Assembly (NCBI GenBank): GCA_038380795.1
Contig: CM076266.1
Location: 12,422,001-12,486,000 of the forward strand
Reading direction: 5' to 3'
Source: Pyrocephalus nanus
Taxonomy: Eukaryota; Chordata; Aves; Passeriformes; Tyrannidae
DNA length: 64,000 nucleotides
The notes beneath the pieces are model-generated. The model was given only the letters and a program-made list of their open reading frames with translations. It was not told the origin of the DNA and did no database searches. Made by a program: the position numbers and the translations under genes. Positions 12,602 through 24,472 of the stretch are shown here, piece after piece (positions within the stretch are counted from its first letter, which is position 1; every line of letters begins with the position of its first letter).

Positions 12602-12619
12602 CTGTAAATGTGGAACAAT

Positions 12620-14296
12620 TATTTAGCAAACAGAAAGAAGTCTATAAATTATGCTTTTTGTCATTTCTTCAGTCTTTAATTTACAGTAAATGATGTTCAA
12701 TCAGATTAAATTGGAGCAGAAAGTCAAAATACTGTGATAAAATTAAGTACTTCTGGATAGATGAACAAATCTGTTATGCTTTGTTGCATGTTTATTACAG
12801 GGCAGTAGTTGAAATGTCAATGTTAATTGCACCTAGATTTTATTGTTGTTGTTATTATTTAACTGTTATATTTATAAGACTTTATCTGAAATTCTGGATC
12901 TATCAAGCACAAAGTTTTTTGAAGGAAAAGATACAACACATTAATATCTTCCTTTCAAAAAGACTTCTGTCTGTTCCATAAGCAGCAGGGAATATTCAAG
13001 CACACATCTATGCCATGATTTTGAACACATATTTTCCAGTATCAGCATTGAAAGGCAAGTATCTAATTTCCCAGCAAACAGGCTCTTCAGGTTTTTTCTT
13101 TTTCTGACAAAGTTGAGTCACTTATGATTTGGAAATAACTTTAAAAAAAAAAAAAAAAAAGAAAGGAGAAAATTAGAAAAATTAGAAATTCCTGGATTCC
13201 TGTGTAAAGAAGCAGAAATCAGGCTTGCAAGATTCTTCAGGAAAATTTTGCTTTAATGGTTTCCTTCAGCTGCCCAAATTTCAGAACATTAACTCATAAT
13301 AGCCATCTTCCAGGCAAAGCATTCAGAAACTGTAACATAGCATTTGGCTGACTCAAGCTTGTCTCTTTCTGTAACAGAAATTGGCTTCCCTGCTACCCCA
13401 TGACTTACCATCACAGTGGTAAACACTCTCCAGAACCCTTTTGAAAGGGATGATTCATCCCTGGAGTATTTTTAGGAATTTGTTAACTTGCATTTAGCTT
13501 AGTGTGCTGGTAGCCAATAAACAGAGTGAAGACAAGCTTTGAGTAGTCACACATAAACCATTTTGAATGCTATAATTGTACAGTATTATCTTGGTCTGTA
13601 GACTGAGTCATCTGCTGGTTAAGCAGAATGGAAAAAACAGAATAAGGCCGTTGCTACAACAGGGATTTTGATAAAATGGTAAAAGAATCATCCTCAGAAA
13701 CTGGATTATATTTATCTTTCCAGGATTACACCTGCTTGTTCCAGGCACAACTTGCAATCCATGCTGATTTTTCCAAAAATAATGAAGTCTTATGTGTGAA
13801 TATTGCATGAATCTAAGTGCCAATAACACAGAAAAAAATTCAGTCTGATATAATAATGTACCTTTTGGAGCAAGTTTGACTTCAGACAGTACCCATTCTG
13901 TGTCTTATCTTTCAATCCAGCTGAAACAAAAATGAAACTCAGCAGGCACTGCCTGTTGTATGGGGCTGGGGGACCCAGTTTTTGCTGACACTTGGAAGTA
14001 TGCCCAAATGGGGGTGGGGAATAAGAAGAGAGCACGAGAGTGAGAAACAGAGGTTGTTAGACCACCAGTTCAAATCAAGTGCAAATCAGAAACAGGTTTT
14101 GCATCAGTTAGCCTAACAGGAAGGTAGTATGTGAGATTTTGCACCGTCCTTGGGACTGAGAAACAGAAACCAGCTCTTGGCAGCCAGATTAGGGGAATGC
14201 CACTTCATGGAGAATGGAAAGTGATGAGTTACAGGAACTTGGCACACTGATCAGATCATCTCATCCTCCCACTCAAAGCAATAAGATCCTGGCATC
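12620..14296. other. Non-coding DNA with poly(A) tract, no gene seen
   Basis: A run of 18 A (13143-13160) is followed by a short purine-rich tail. I see no repeat family adjoining it, so it is not evidently the tail of a retroposed copy. ORFs in the interval are short and unrecognised. Confidence 0.55.
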
Positions 14297-14548
14297 CTAG
14301 TTTACGCAAATATCAGAAACATGATCTTCACGAAAGCTCACATGTATTAGAAGCCAGTGACACAGTCTGTCATCTTCCTCTATAGAGAGCTCTCCTTCAG
14401 CATTTGTCAGTGAACTGTCTGGCTGCACTACGTGTAATGAATTAAGCTTGCAAAGCAAACATTTAGCTGTTTGGAAAATACGAACAATTCTGCTTTTTCT
14501 GTTGAAGGATGCTGAATCAGTGAAAGCAAAATATTTTTCAAAGATCAC
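14297..14548 (-). other. Open segment with acidic peptide, unidentified
   Basis: The minus-strand frame encodes 83 residues. Its C-terminal half contains an acidic stretch (NAEGELSIEEDDR) uncommon among chance frames. A weak acceptor (GTGCAG) would precede that half, and GTGAGC, a fair donor, follows the CAT codon in the middle of the last 20 residues. No family is recognised, and chance is the more likely explanation. Confidence 0.12.
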
Positions 14549-14559
14549 AGTGAAATTGC

Positions 14560-17500
14560 ATTAGAAGACAATTAGGGTTTTGATGGATTTGCTCATGCCA
14601 AAAATGTTTCAAATCTTTTTAATCACATTCCAGGGTACCTGCTGAGTTCTCTAGTACCTGATTAATGAATAAATGAACAGGTGAGAGGACAAAGAACCTT
14701 GGAGTCTGTCTCCTTTACAACTTGCCTGAAGGTTTCCAGGATTTTCAAATTCACAGGTCAACAGATGGGCTCATGTGGATTTAGGAGGCTGGAAACTCTG
14801 AAAGCTTCAGAATTGCTACCCTGGCTCTTCAGTGACTATGATAATTTCCAGCTTTTCAGAGAATGCTGCTCTCCATCTCTTCACTTTGGACATAATGAAA
14901 TATTCATTGAGCCAAAATAGTCTGTCTCTATGGTTTAGCAGTTTAGGACACCACCTGATTTAAAACGGGGATTTGAATCCAAGCTGATGGATGCCTTTAG
15001 ACTGAAATGCCAGCTGGCACAGGAAATAGGATTCAGATTACTGTCCTAATTATCAGGCTATATAGCAACTTTAATGCTCTGATCAATATTTTATTATGAA
15101 AAGTAAAATGGAATAGAATAACAGAAGCAGCGGATGAAGTACCTATCTCTAGAACAAAGCTTCATACATCTCTCAGAAGGGTTTGAGTCCTTTCTTGCAA
15201 AAAGGAACAAAGCCAAATCCCCTAATCCTATATTTGGTGTTCGGGCTGCCACATGCTCCTAGTTATGCCTGGAACTTTATTTTGAGTGTTTTACTACAAA
15301 TGTTTGAATTATTTTGCTTCCTATTATACCACGTTTTTCAGAGAAGTAATGTACAGCGCAAAGTTGCTGGATCTAGTAGATTTCTACCAGAAATCAGAAG
15401 GTGGTAGCAACTTCTTCATGCAATGTTATGTTAAATACAATCTTGCAATTTAATCACAATATATGTTACTCACATAACTTAAAACAGTAAAAAAAAAAAT
15501 AAATTTGAGTGCAGTGATAATTAACCAACACTATTCAACAGCTACCTTATTACATATATTTTTAATGATTTATCTAATAATTACATATACATATATGCAT
15601 AAACTGCCTTCTTCCTTCAAAAACTACTTGTAGGGGTTTAATTTTGCATTATATATTCTTCGACTATAGTTTGTACTATGCCAAATTTTCAGAAATTTTA
15701 AACCTTCATTTAAGATGAAAAGTTTTTTATTAGAAAAAGGCATCTGCAGATACACTTATAGCTGATGTTCCCTCAGGTTCTGGAGGTCTGTGTCAACTTG
15801 ACAGAGGTTATATATGATTATCATCACCAGCTTTGTTGTTACTGCTCTGTATGTTGTGAACAAGATGATATACATTAAGATAATGTTTCTTCAAAGACTT
15901 TCTCATGCTAATGGTGCCTACTAATATAAAGAAGAAAGAGTATAATGACAAGTATTAAAGGTTTGCTGGTCTTCTGTTTTTTCATCTGCAGAGAAAGTTG
16001 ACTCATTAATTTCCATAAGATGAACACAGCATCTTCCCATGGTATCATCCAAGAAGGTACTGACCAAAATGAGACCAGATGCTTTTCAGTAATTCTATTT
16101 GAAACACTTTTTCTGTCAAAATTAGCAAAACAGAGCTGAGGTTGTCTGTTGAAGGAGCGATGAGATGAAAGTGATGTTGCCACCTGATATTCCTGTTGGG
16201 ATTTCTTCAGCATAAATTTGACTTAAACACTTTCTAGATCATAACACAGAGGAGTAAGAACAACAAAATAGAAGGAAAGAAGAGGGGTGAAATGTTACAG
16301 ATACAGAAGAAATACAACCCCAGGAGTTGAGGAAGTGTTTTGTAGTATGAAATGAAAGCCTGACACCCAAAGGCTAAAACAGAACCACTGCAAAGCTGGG
16401 GACAATAACCACACTGTTGAATTTATAAAATGTCAGCAATTTTTTTGCTCCATTTTCTTTCCTTAGGGAAAATTATTGCCTTGCTTTCCTCTTTAGGAGC
16501 ACTCCCAAAGAACAGGAAGTGAAAACAGAGCTAGGATGTAATTCAATCACTGAAGCCATACTGAATACCACATATAGCCCATATTTCAGTGAAAGCACCT
16601 CCTAAATATCTACATTTACATTTAACATATACACACAGGATATGTGTATTCCCCTGATAAAGGAGACCAGTGGTGGGAAAGGTTCTGTGTCTTATTCTCT
16701 GGCATCTGAATTGTGAACTCTAAAAGTGCTGAAGCACCTACAGAAAATTCAAGCTATAATTTCACATTATGAAGGTGGGAAAAAAAAAAGTACTGCAGTT
16801 TGCCATCACAACACATTAACACATTCCTGATAGGGTTTGCTGTATCTGATTTTCCTGCAGCTGTTCTTGGTAAGGTTTCTTGTCTATCTGGCATGGACAC
16901 TATGAGAAATTGCATTAAATAAGATCAATCACAGATTGTTTCCTTACTTTCGCTCTTGTTGTAACATCTTGATAGTTAATAGTAAATATCACCAGATAGC
17001 AATTCACAGAAATGATTTAAGACTGTTTAAGGTTATACTGGGACAAAATAACACACCAAAAACATGACATAAATTTCAGGCCAGTTCCCCCTAACTCTCT
17101 CAAATGCAATGAAAGTCAGTTTGGGCCTTATAGAAATTATAACTCTTGATCAGACACATATGCAGTGGGGCAATTAAAATTGACATGAAATGTCAATAAA
17201 ATCCGTGGAGCCTGTTTGCTGGAGAAGACTGAGTTCCCAAATTTTCACTTATTCCTGCAGCGATGCCTCACCAGTCACTCTGTAGGTACAGTTTTACCAG
17301 GCTGGCTTCACACTTCTTGACTTGTAACCCAGTCAATTTATTATACATTTTCTTGAATAACTGCTAAGTAAGAATAGATTATTAATCTAACTACATTCCT
17401 TCTGCTTTTTACTATTTATCTATGTGACTTTATATGTACTTATGACCCTCATTTTATATTTTGTCCAATGTGTCTGACTTTAACAGAGTCTTCACATCAC

Positions 17501-17719
17501 CAATAAACTGTGTTTGACACCCCCTTGTTTAACTCAGATCTCTTCAGTTCCCTTATGTGTCTGTAACAGAACTAATCTGGCCAAAGTCTCATTTCCACCC
17601 ACAGAAATTTCCAAAATGAGATCATGATTCATTCTGTCATGCTTGTATTCAGAACATAAACTTATGTTTAAATAGCTTCATGACTGGCATCTACTCTTAC
17701 AAAGTCTGAAGAACAATTT
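14560..17719. other. AT-rich non-coding DNA, no gene seen
   Basis: The stretch holds only short ORFs. A minus-strand frame at 15908-16213 starts with ATG and ends in a basic-then-hydrophobic stretch resembling a membrane anchor, but it has no family resemblance. I see no RNA gene or known repeat. Confidence 0.55.
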
Positions 17720-17724
17720 ACAAA

Positions 17725-17880
17725 GGGATTTCCTTAGATCTCTGTTATTTATGAGCTGCATGACATAAGCGAGTAAAGCTCTTTTAAAGAGATAACGGAG
17801 CTTTTAGTGAATTTTCCCATTAATTGGTCTTAAAGAATTTCTGATGCTAATGCGTTTGCAATTATTTTGTATGTCTTAGT
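17725..17880. promoter_or_regulatory. Candidate conserved non-coding element
   Basis: The sequence contains a 13-bp palindrome with six-base arms, CTCTTTTAAAGAG, inside an AGCTC...GAGCT inverted pair, followed by TTAATTGG and TGATGCTAATGCG, which are homeodomain- and POU-like words. It retains CpGs (near 17770, 17796 and 17852) in a CpG-poor region and has no repeat character. The look is that of vertebrate developmental enhancers, but only an alignment could show constraint. Confidence 0.2.
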
Positions 17881-19300
17881 TTCAACAGCTCCAGTTGCTA
17901 CATCTCTTATTTTGTTGCATCCAGGAACGAAAAAGAAACTGAGGTGGAAGGAAAAAAGAAAACCACATACATACACAGAAAAAAAAAAACTCCACAAAAA
18001 CAAAATAAAAAAAAAAAAAAAGGAATTAGGATAGGAGACAGAAATTAATTTCCATTTGTGTAAAACTGGGTAACAATTTGAGAATTTATTATTAGTTACA
18101 AAATTTATTTTCTAGAGACTGGAAACAAGTGTTTATTTTAATTAGCAAAGACTTTCAACACCTACCATAACACCTTAGGAACTGGTGATCTTTCAGATGG
18201 CCTTAATATAAGAAGCTAACTTCAAAGAGGTATTGCTGCTATTATTATTAATGATTTACAAGAAAATGTTGAAGTATCTTTTTTTGGCCATGATTTTGCT
18301 TAATAAACTTTAGATTATACTGTCAAAATGCTCTTTTCTGTTTTTTTTCTCTGTAATTTTCTGGTTTGTTCCTATAATTTTCCAACAGTGTTTAACATTT
18401 TCCTTTTTGACTGCACTGAGTCCTGGGACAATGATTTCCACAGGATATGAGGCTAAAACGCACTCTAGATTAGTACTAGTAAACCATTATTACATAACTA
18501 AAATAAGGATCCCTCCTCTTAGTTATATTACCTCACATTTATCTACCCTAAGCTTCCCATTCCATGTTATTTTTATTGGGTATCAAGTACAGTCAGGATT
18601 TATCTAGTTTCTTATGAAATGCTGAAGGAAGAATGAACATGAATTATGAATAAATTAAAGCTTCTTTGAAAAAATTGGTCAAAGGTTTTCAGAGGTCAAA
18701 TGCTTTGCTAACTGTTGATAAATAGGAAAATGTAGGAATCTATTTAAAACAACTTGGAGCACTGTTTGAGAGGTTCTTGTTCTCTGAGCAGGATCATATG
18801 AAATGGTCACCTGATGCAGGCAGAGCTTGCTTGACATAAACGATCAAGAACCTCATGTAAAGTAACTCAGTCGAAACAACAGGGTCATTTTACAAAATAA
18901 GCAGGATGAAAGCAGCAGTATTAATTTAGGATATGACCGTGGTTCAGAAGTCTGTGTGTTTCAGCATTCACTGTAATTTGTCAGTATAGTTCTCAGAAAA
19001 GGAGACTAAGGCATGTGGAATGTGACTCTTAAGAGTACATTGATGTTATCATTGGAGCTTCCATTTCTTCTAACGTACTAAATCAAATGTGCAAATATTT
19101 CAAATAATCAAACTGCGCTCATAAATTGAAGATTGAGCAGTTATGCCTTTTTCAGTATAAAAAGAAAGAGGACCAAAGTCACCTTTCAACATATTCCTAT
19201 TAGTCTTAGTTTTGTAATACCTTATAGCTATTCCAGAAATTATATTCTATAGCATACTCTAGAGAAAAGTTGTTTTATTCAACACTAGTTCCACTTCCTA
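17881..19300. repeat. Non-coding DNA with A-rich simple sequence at 17947-18021
   Basis: The A-rich tract includes a run of 15 A (18007-18021) with interspersed CCACA words. The rest is AT-rich with no gene, RNA or known transposable element that I can see. Confidence 0.5.
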
Positions 19301-19307
19301 TCTACAG

Positions 19308-19700
19308 CCCTGAGTGTTGTCCCTTTGTATCTCCTCAAGGCTTGCAGGAGGATCCAGACAGCATGATGTTAAGGGACCTGCCCAAAAGGAGGTACTTCTG
19401 CACATTTGCCTTGGAATCTCAATCTGATTTGCTTCCATTAACACACAGAGTGAGAACTGAGAGCTTTAAGCTGTTACTGGGATTGTCTACAAGAATGAGG
19501 GAATGTGTAGATGTTTTGGCCTGTGTGGCTCATCAGCTCTGCCCCCAGTCAGTATTTCTGGATGATCAACAGATCCAGTATTTTCCTTATGCTGGTGTGG
19601 TGCGGCACTGTGGGAGGCATTATGATTCTTTTCCCTTCTGGAAGGGCAGTGGGTTTGGAGTAGATCTCTAGCCAGTACAGTGTCTATGTGCACAGGAGAG
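19308..19700 (+). other. Exon-like segment with good acceptor and donor, unidentified
   Basis: The segment is bounded by TTCCTATCTACAG, a good acceptor ending at 19307, and GAG|GTAAGG, a near-consensus donor at 19701. It is GC-richer than its flanks, and a plus-strand frame stays open through most of it (19270-19671), with the stop about 30 nt before the donor. That frame has no ATG at its start and no recognised domain. It could be an exon of a non-coding transcript or a non-coding exon of a gene, or a chance pairing of splice-like words. Confidence 0.18.
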
Positions 19701-19701
19701 G

Positions 19702-22019
19702 TAAGGCTGACCTGCAAAATATGTCAACAGAGAGAGGGTTGTTATCATTTCCATGGTGGTGAGTGCAGGGAGGAATGCTGAATTGTTTACATTCTTTTTA
19801 TATGCAGCCTGCTTACATTTCTGGTGTACTCCCCTTATCAATCACCTGCTGAATTCCTGCAGTGAATCATGTATGGACGAGCTCCAGTGGGTGGTTATTT
19901 TATACTCAGGTGCTGATAAGACTGTCTTTCTGTTTGCGTCAGCTTTTGCTCCACAAACAACCCCATTGACCCATTTCTCCAGTACTCTAGATAATAAGTG
20001 CAGGCTTTTCAAGGATTAGGCTGTTAAACTGAAATTAACCTTCAAAGAGCTTTAGCAGTGATGCTAATGCACCAACATATTACACAAAATGGCTTGCAAT
20101 GCTTACTAATTCGCCATTATGGATGAGAGAGTTTGAGAAACTATAAATGATTATTTTGGGGTTTAAACTGTTCTCTGATATTAACCTGAATTTCACCACC
20201 TTCTGGATGTCTACAGTGGGAATATCCACATATAAACTCACCACCTCGTTTACTTCTACCTCTAACAGGGACAATTAGGTATTTAAAATAGCTGCGATGC
20301 CCTGTGCTCTAGAAATGCCTGGTTGTCTCCTCTGAGACAACCTCTCTGACTAGAAAGGAAATCTGGATGATGAACCCAGACACAGATTGTCTACACCGCT
20401 CATGTCAAAATCTGGCAAAATGAAGCTGACCATGTCTGCCTGGGATTAAGATGTAACTGCCTAGAGGTAGGGTTTTTAAACCTGCAGATTGCAAGGGCTT
20501 TGCTGTCTTCCTCTGGAGTAGTTTGATGGTGGTCGCTGGAAAAGTGAGGAAACATATTACTTCCTTGGACTATATGTGTGCTGCAGTATTGGATCTCCCC
20601 CTGCTATTATACAGCATTTCAGTCATGGATGGAATATATCCTTCAACAAAAATAAATAAAAATAAATTGGGGAAATTTTGAATAACAGAAATGCCTCTAA
20701 GACACTGTTGGTCTTTCATTCTGCTTTCATTCACACCTCAAGAACTGGACTGTTTGGCACAGTTTGTTTGCATTACAAAATTTCAAAATGGGAAATAAGA
20801 CTAACAGAAAATATTTCTTATGTTGAATTTGAACTGAAATTGTATTGTTTTGCATGCAGAATCTCTTGGAAGAAAAGTGGGATTCATGGTTGCTTAGCCA
20901 CAGGTCTTTCTATCCTTTGGTGCAAGAAGGAAGAATTTTCAAGACAGTTTATAACACATGCCATTGAGATATGCAAGATAAGCCCTGTCATGAGATTAAC
21001 CCAATGTAGACTTTTTCTGCCTTAGAAATAACGATTTAAAAGCAACAGCATTTAAACCAACATGATCTGCTTTTTAAAAATACATTAATTAATAAAGGAG
21101 AATTTATTTTAGTAATGTATTTATAGATGTTTAATACTGATACCAACACAAAACATTGAACATTATTACTTACCTCCACAACCCTTCCTCAGTCAAGAAG
21201 TTTTTAGTTGTCTTGAGCAAGAGCCAAACAAAAAACACCATAATTACATTAGTATCCTTCCAGAAAACTGACTGCAAGAGGTAGGAGTGAATAGTGAGTC
21301 TAAGCTATTCACATTCTTAGCAATAAAAAAGAAATGATATTTGCATAACAAGACAATGTTATTACCTAAAATAAATTGTAAAATGGACAGAATCTGTTCA
21401 AATTAAAATGCATAAGAGGCCAGAAAATGTTATCAAGTTTTTTTTCAGAACTATTTCCATAAAATCACTTTATTTTTTAGAATTTAAGCAGACTTCAAAT
21501 TTTCAAAAAATTTAAGGGAAATTTATGGAAGTATTGACATTAATTGAGAGACATATTTTTCTGTTGATGTCAATAATAATCTTTGTCAATAGATACAGAC
21601 ACCAGGATTCATTCAAACCCTTTTGGTTGTTGATTACACAGCTCTGTATCTGGTGATGTAGTCAATACTAGTGCACGTTGCAAATCCCGGCCTTTGTGGG
21701 CAAGTGCTGCTTTTGTCAATAACTTCCATTAAGTGTCAATTGGTGTACTGATGTATTATATCTTAAAAAAAATAAACCAATTTCATTACAGGTTTAATAA
21801 AAATCATGCAATTTCTTCCTGAAAAAAATACACATATATGTTTGGTATTTGTATAAGAATCAGTTTGCTCATTCAGAGTTTTGAAGTAGTAATTCTGTGA
21901 AGAGGTTTCATGATAGCAATTAAGTTTTATGACTCATTGTAGATACACAATCAATAGGCACAGTATATATTTGATTTTGCATTTTTTTACACATCATTTT
22001 GGCTGTAAAAACTGAAGCC
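19702..22019. other. Non-coding DNA, no gene seen
   Basis: The sequence is AT-rich, with a small AAATA simple stretch near 20648-20667 and an unrecognised 115-codon frame at 20678-21025. I see no known repeat family. Confidence 0.55.
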
Positions 22020-22180
22020 AGCTTTATAAAGAAACTGTAGCTCTGTAATTGGAATAATTTGTGCAATAGAATCAGTGGCAGGGGGAGCAAATGCCTTTTG
22101 GACTAAATTGGAGTAACTCAGCTGAGTAAGTCATTGTAGGCTGCAAAGCTGTGTGTTAAGCAGTTACATATTCATTCCTT
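22020..22180. promoter_or_regulatory. Candidate regulatory element with 12-bp palindrome
   Basis: The perfect palindrome ACTCAGCTGAGT (22116-22127) has an E-box CAGCTG at its core, and each strand gives GCTGAGT(T/A)A, a Maf/AP-1-like half site. A homeodomain-like TGTAATTGG lies at about 22043-22051. The block is complex, non-repetitive sequence next to a long A tract. Function is inference from motif content only. Confidence 0.2.
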
Positions 22181-22262
22181 GTATGGAACAACTATTTTTC
22201 CAAGTTTAGCAATGTACAGCAAAGCACAATTCTTCATCTCAAGAGAAGACTGAATAACAAGT

Positions 22263-22330
22263 AAAAAAAAAAAAAAAAAAAAACAAACCAAAACAAAGCA
22301 ACAACAACAGCAAAAATAAGAAAAAAAATC
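22263..22330 (+). repeat. Poly(A) tract and A/C-rich simple repeat
   Basis: Twenty-one A (22263-22283) are followed by AAACC, CAA and AAAAT simple words to about 22330. There is no poly(A) signal just upstream, and no matching body of a retroposed gene is evident to its left. Confidence 0.7.
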
Positions 22331-22397
22331 CAAAAAGTGAACAATAAACTCCCAAACTCACTCAATTGCTTCACTTTTCTCCACTTTTTTTCTAAAG

Positions 22398-22484
22398 AGC
22401 TGAGATGGGATAAAGGCTTATACAATGCTTATGGTTACTGGCACATAAATACAGCAAGCAAGCTACAACACAGCACAGAAAGAG
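22398..22484 (+). other. Exon-like 87-bp segment, open in one frame
   Basis: A pyrimidine-rich acceptor (CCACTTTTTTTCTAAAG ending at 22397) and a strong donor (AGAG|GTAAGA at 22485) bound 87 bp, a multiple of three and a common internal-exon size. The plus frame is open throughout and encodes about 29 residues including WDKGLYNAYGYWHIN. I do not recognise the peptide. Both splice words are strong, but such pairs are also found by chance in tens of kilobases of vertebrate DNA. Confidence 0.18.
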
Positions 22485-22982
22485 GTAAGAGGCAGGAAGT
22501 AGTCAGGGGTAATTCACTCCAAGAATAGTTCCAGAGGTCAACTTAAGATGAAATATATGGATTTATGTATATCATTCCCCCCACATACATACCCTGCCCC
22601 AAGGATTTTCTTGCTTGATCATGTGGTTTCATTCTTGGTGGTTTTGTAGGCTTAGCAGGAGTAAGGAGACTTCTTAGAGAACATTAATGGGACTGTAGTC
22701 CCTCTCATTAGCAGCACATGTAGTAAGGGCTGTTAAGCATTTAAGTGAAAAAGGTGAGCTACTATGTACCTTTCCTTCTTCTTTACCAGAATATCTGTGC
22801 CCTGTATTAAGCCCAAGAATGTTTACAGAAGAAACAGAGTCAACTCCTCTCTCAAGACTTATAGCTCTATAAAACATTTCTCTTTCACCTTCCCTGGAGA
22901 AGTTCCCCCATTCTCTTCCTTAATCACCCTAATAGGATCACTGGAAACCATGTCATTCAAGAGCTGTGATGGATATGCCACA

Positions 22983-23178
22983 AAAAGATAAAGAGAGTAC
23001 TGAGGCACTGGAACAGGTTGCCCAGAGAAGTTATGGATGCCCAATTCCTGGTGTTCAGGTTGGATGGGGGTTTGAACAGCCTGATCTAGTGGAAGGTGTC
23101 CCTGCCCATGGCAGCAGGTTGGAATTAGACGTACTGTACGGTCTCTTTCAACCCAAACCATTCTACAATTCTATGATT
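22983..23178 (+). mobile_element. CR1 LINE, 5'-truncated 3' end
   Basis: The segment carries the hallmark 3' region of avian CR1: GGCACTGGAACAGGTTGCCC at 23003-23022, then GGTGTCCCTGCCCATGGCAG at 23095-23114, then the terminal AATTCTATGATT. CR1 is a non-LTR retrotransposon that copies itself by target-primed reverse transcription starting at its 3' end, so most copies are short 3' pieces like this. Divergence from the usual consensus is modest, and no coding region remains. The antisense ORF at 22859-23161 is a shadow of this repeat. Confidence 0.95.
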
Positions 23179-23179
23179 T

Positions 23180-24300
23180 CCAACTTTAGTTTTTGTGTTC
23201 TTTTGTTATTTGGGAAGAGTCAGTTCCTTTTAGATAATTTTCCTTTTATTCCTCATTTCAATTTCTGTCTCTGCCTTTCCTTGACTCTGTAAAGTTAGTG
23301 CATGTGAAATATGCATCTTTTTTTTATTTTAGAAGAATTTACCTGAGAGGAAGAGACATATTATTTCTAACATACTTATTACAAAGCCAGTTTCAATTCT
23401 TGTAGTTCATTTTCAAGCTGTGTGAGCACTGGCTATTGACTGCTTAAAAACAATTTCATTTATTTCCTGGGGTATCTGACCAAAAGAGTGTTCAATATAA
23501 TTTCTAAGAGTACAAAATTTAACTACACTGAAATTTCCTACCCTGAAATTTGCTGATATAGAGGAAAACACAGCGTGTAACACTGCTGCACTCCAACCTT
23601 TACATTTGCTGGTTACAGTATTCATTCAGAACTTTTAGTTGCCCTCACAGAATAAGCCTAACTTATTTAATATGACTAAGAAGGGAGCTTTTAGGATAAG
23701 ACAAGAGCAGTACAAGCATGTGAAATTCTATTTGTCTGTGACAGAGCCCAAGGGGATCTGAGCTGCCTAATAGGAATCCGTTCTCTGCCAGTCTTCACTA
23801 TGAAGAACTAGAGATCCCTGAAGAAATGTTTATCAATGGTAATTGGAGTGTCATGGCTTAGTATTGTATCATTAATTATATAATTGTATTTGATTAAAAA
23901 TCCCTACAAGAGCAGTTTGCACTTGATCCGGTCTTTTTGATGAAACTAAAAAGAAAATAACAGAAAAAACTTACTGTGCATTAGTAATTGTTAAATTGCA
24001 TTAAGGATTTGTATTGCCACTTGCAGTAACCAGACTCTTAGTCTGTTACAATGCCAGAAAATACCACTATTTCAAACAGTCTTAAGCTTTGCATTTTGAC
24101 CTCAGCCCCTTTTGTTAATGTTAGCCCCTTAATTTTGCAAAGAACTTCTCATTGGCTTTAATGGAGAGTTATTTACCGTCTACCTGCCAAATTTCCTCTG
24201 AAAAATGACAAGAATTTAGGGGGAAAAGAAAATTAATCAAGAAAAAGAGATGGATTTAGCCTGCTCCTGACTCTGTTTTGAAATTTTTCACCATAACTTT
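23180..24300. other. Non-coding DNA between two CR1 copies
   Basis: No gene or repeat is seen. The part at about 24117-24230 is complex sequence of mixed composition with no repeat character. Confidence 0.55.
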
Positions 24301-24311
24301 TGTGTCCTGTA

Positions 24312-24472
24312 CAGAAGGTCAAGAGCAATGGCAGATTCATGTTCAAGAAGCATTTGAATACCACTCTCAGGCACATAGTGTGATTATTGGGGTGTCCTGC
24401 ATGGAGCAGGAGTTGAACTCAATGAATCCAGTGGGTTCCTTCCAGCTCAGTATATTCTATGATTTTATGATA
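24312..24472 (+). mobile_element. CR1 LINE 3' end, second subfamily
   Basis: The segment includes GGTGTCCTGCATGGAGCAGG (24391-24410), then AGTTGAACTCAATGA, then GGGTTCCTTCCAGCTCAG, and ends in TATTCTATGATTTTATGAT. This is the CR1 subfamily type whose 3' UTR reads roughly 'ggagttggactcgatgatcc' before the terminal repeat. It differs from the copy at 23 kb in its middle part, so the two are separate insertions. It is truncated and non-coding. Confidence 0.85.

Noticed and set aside
22859..23161. 100-codon minus-strand ORF
   Set aside because: It is the antisense of a CR1 3' end and carries no independent coding evidence.
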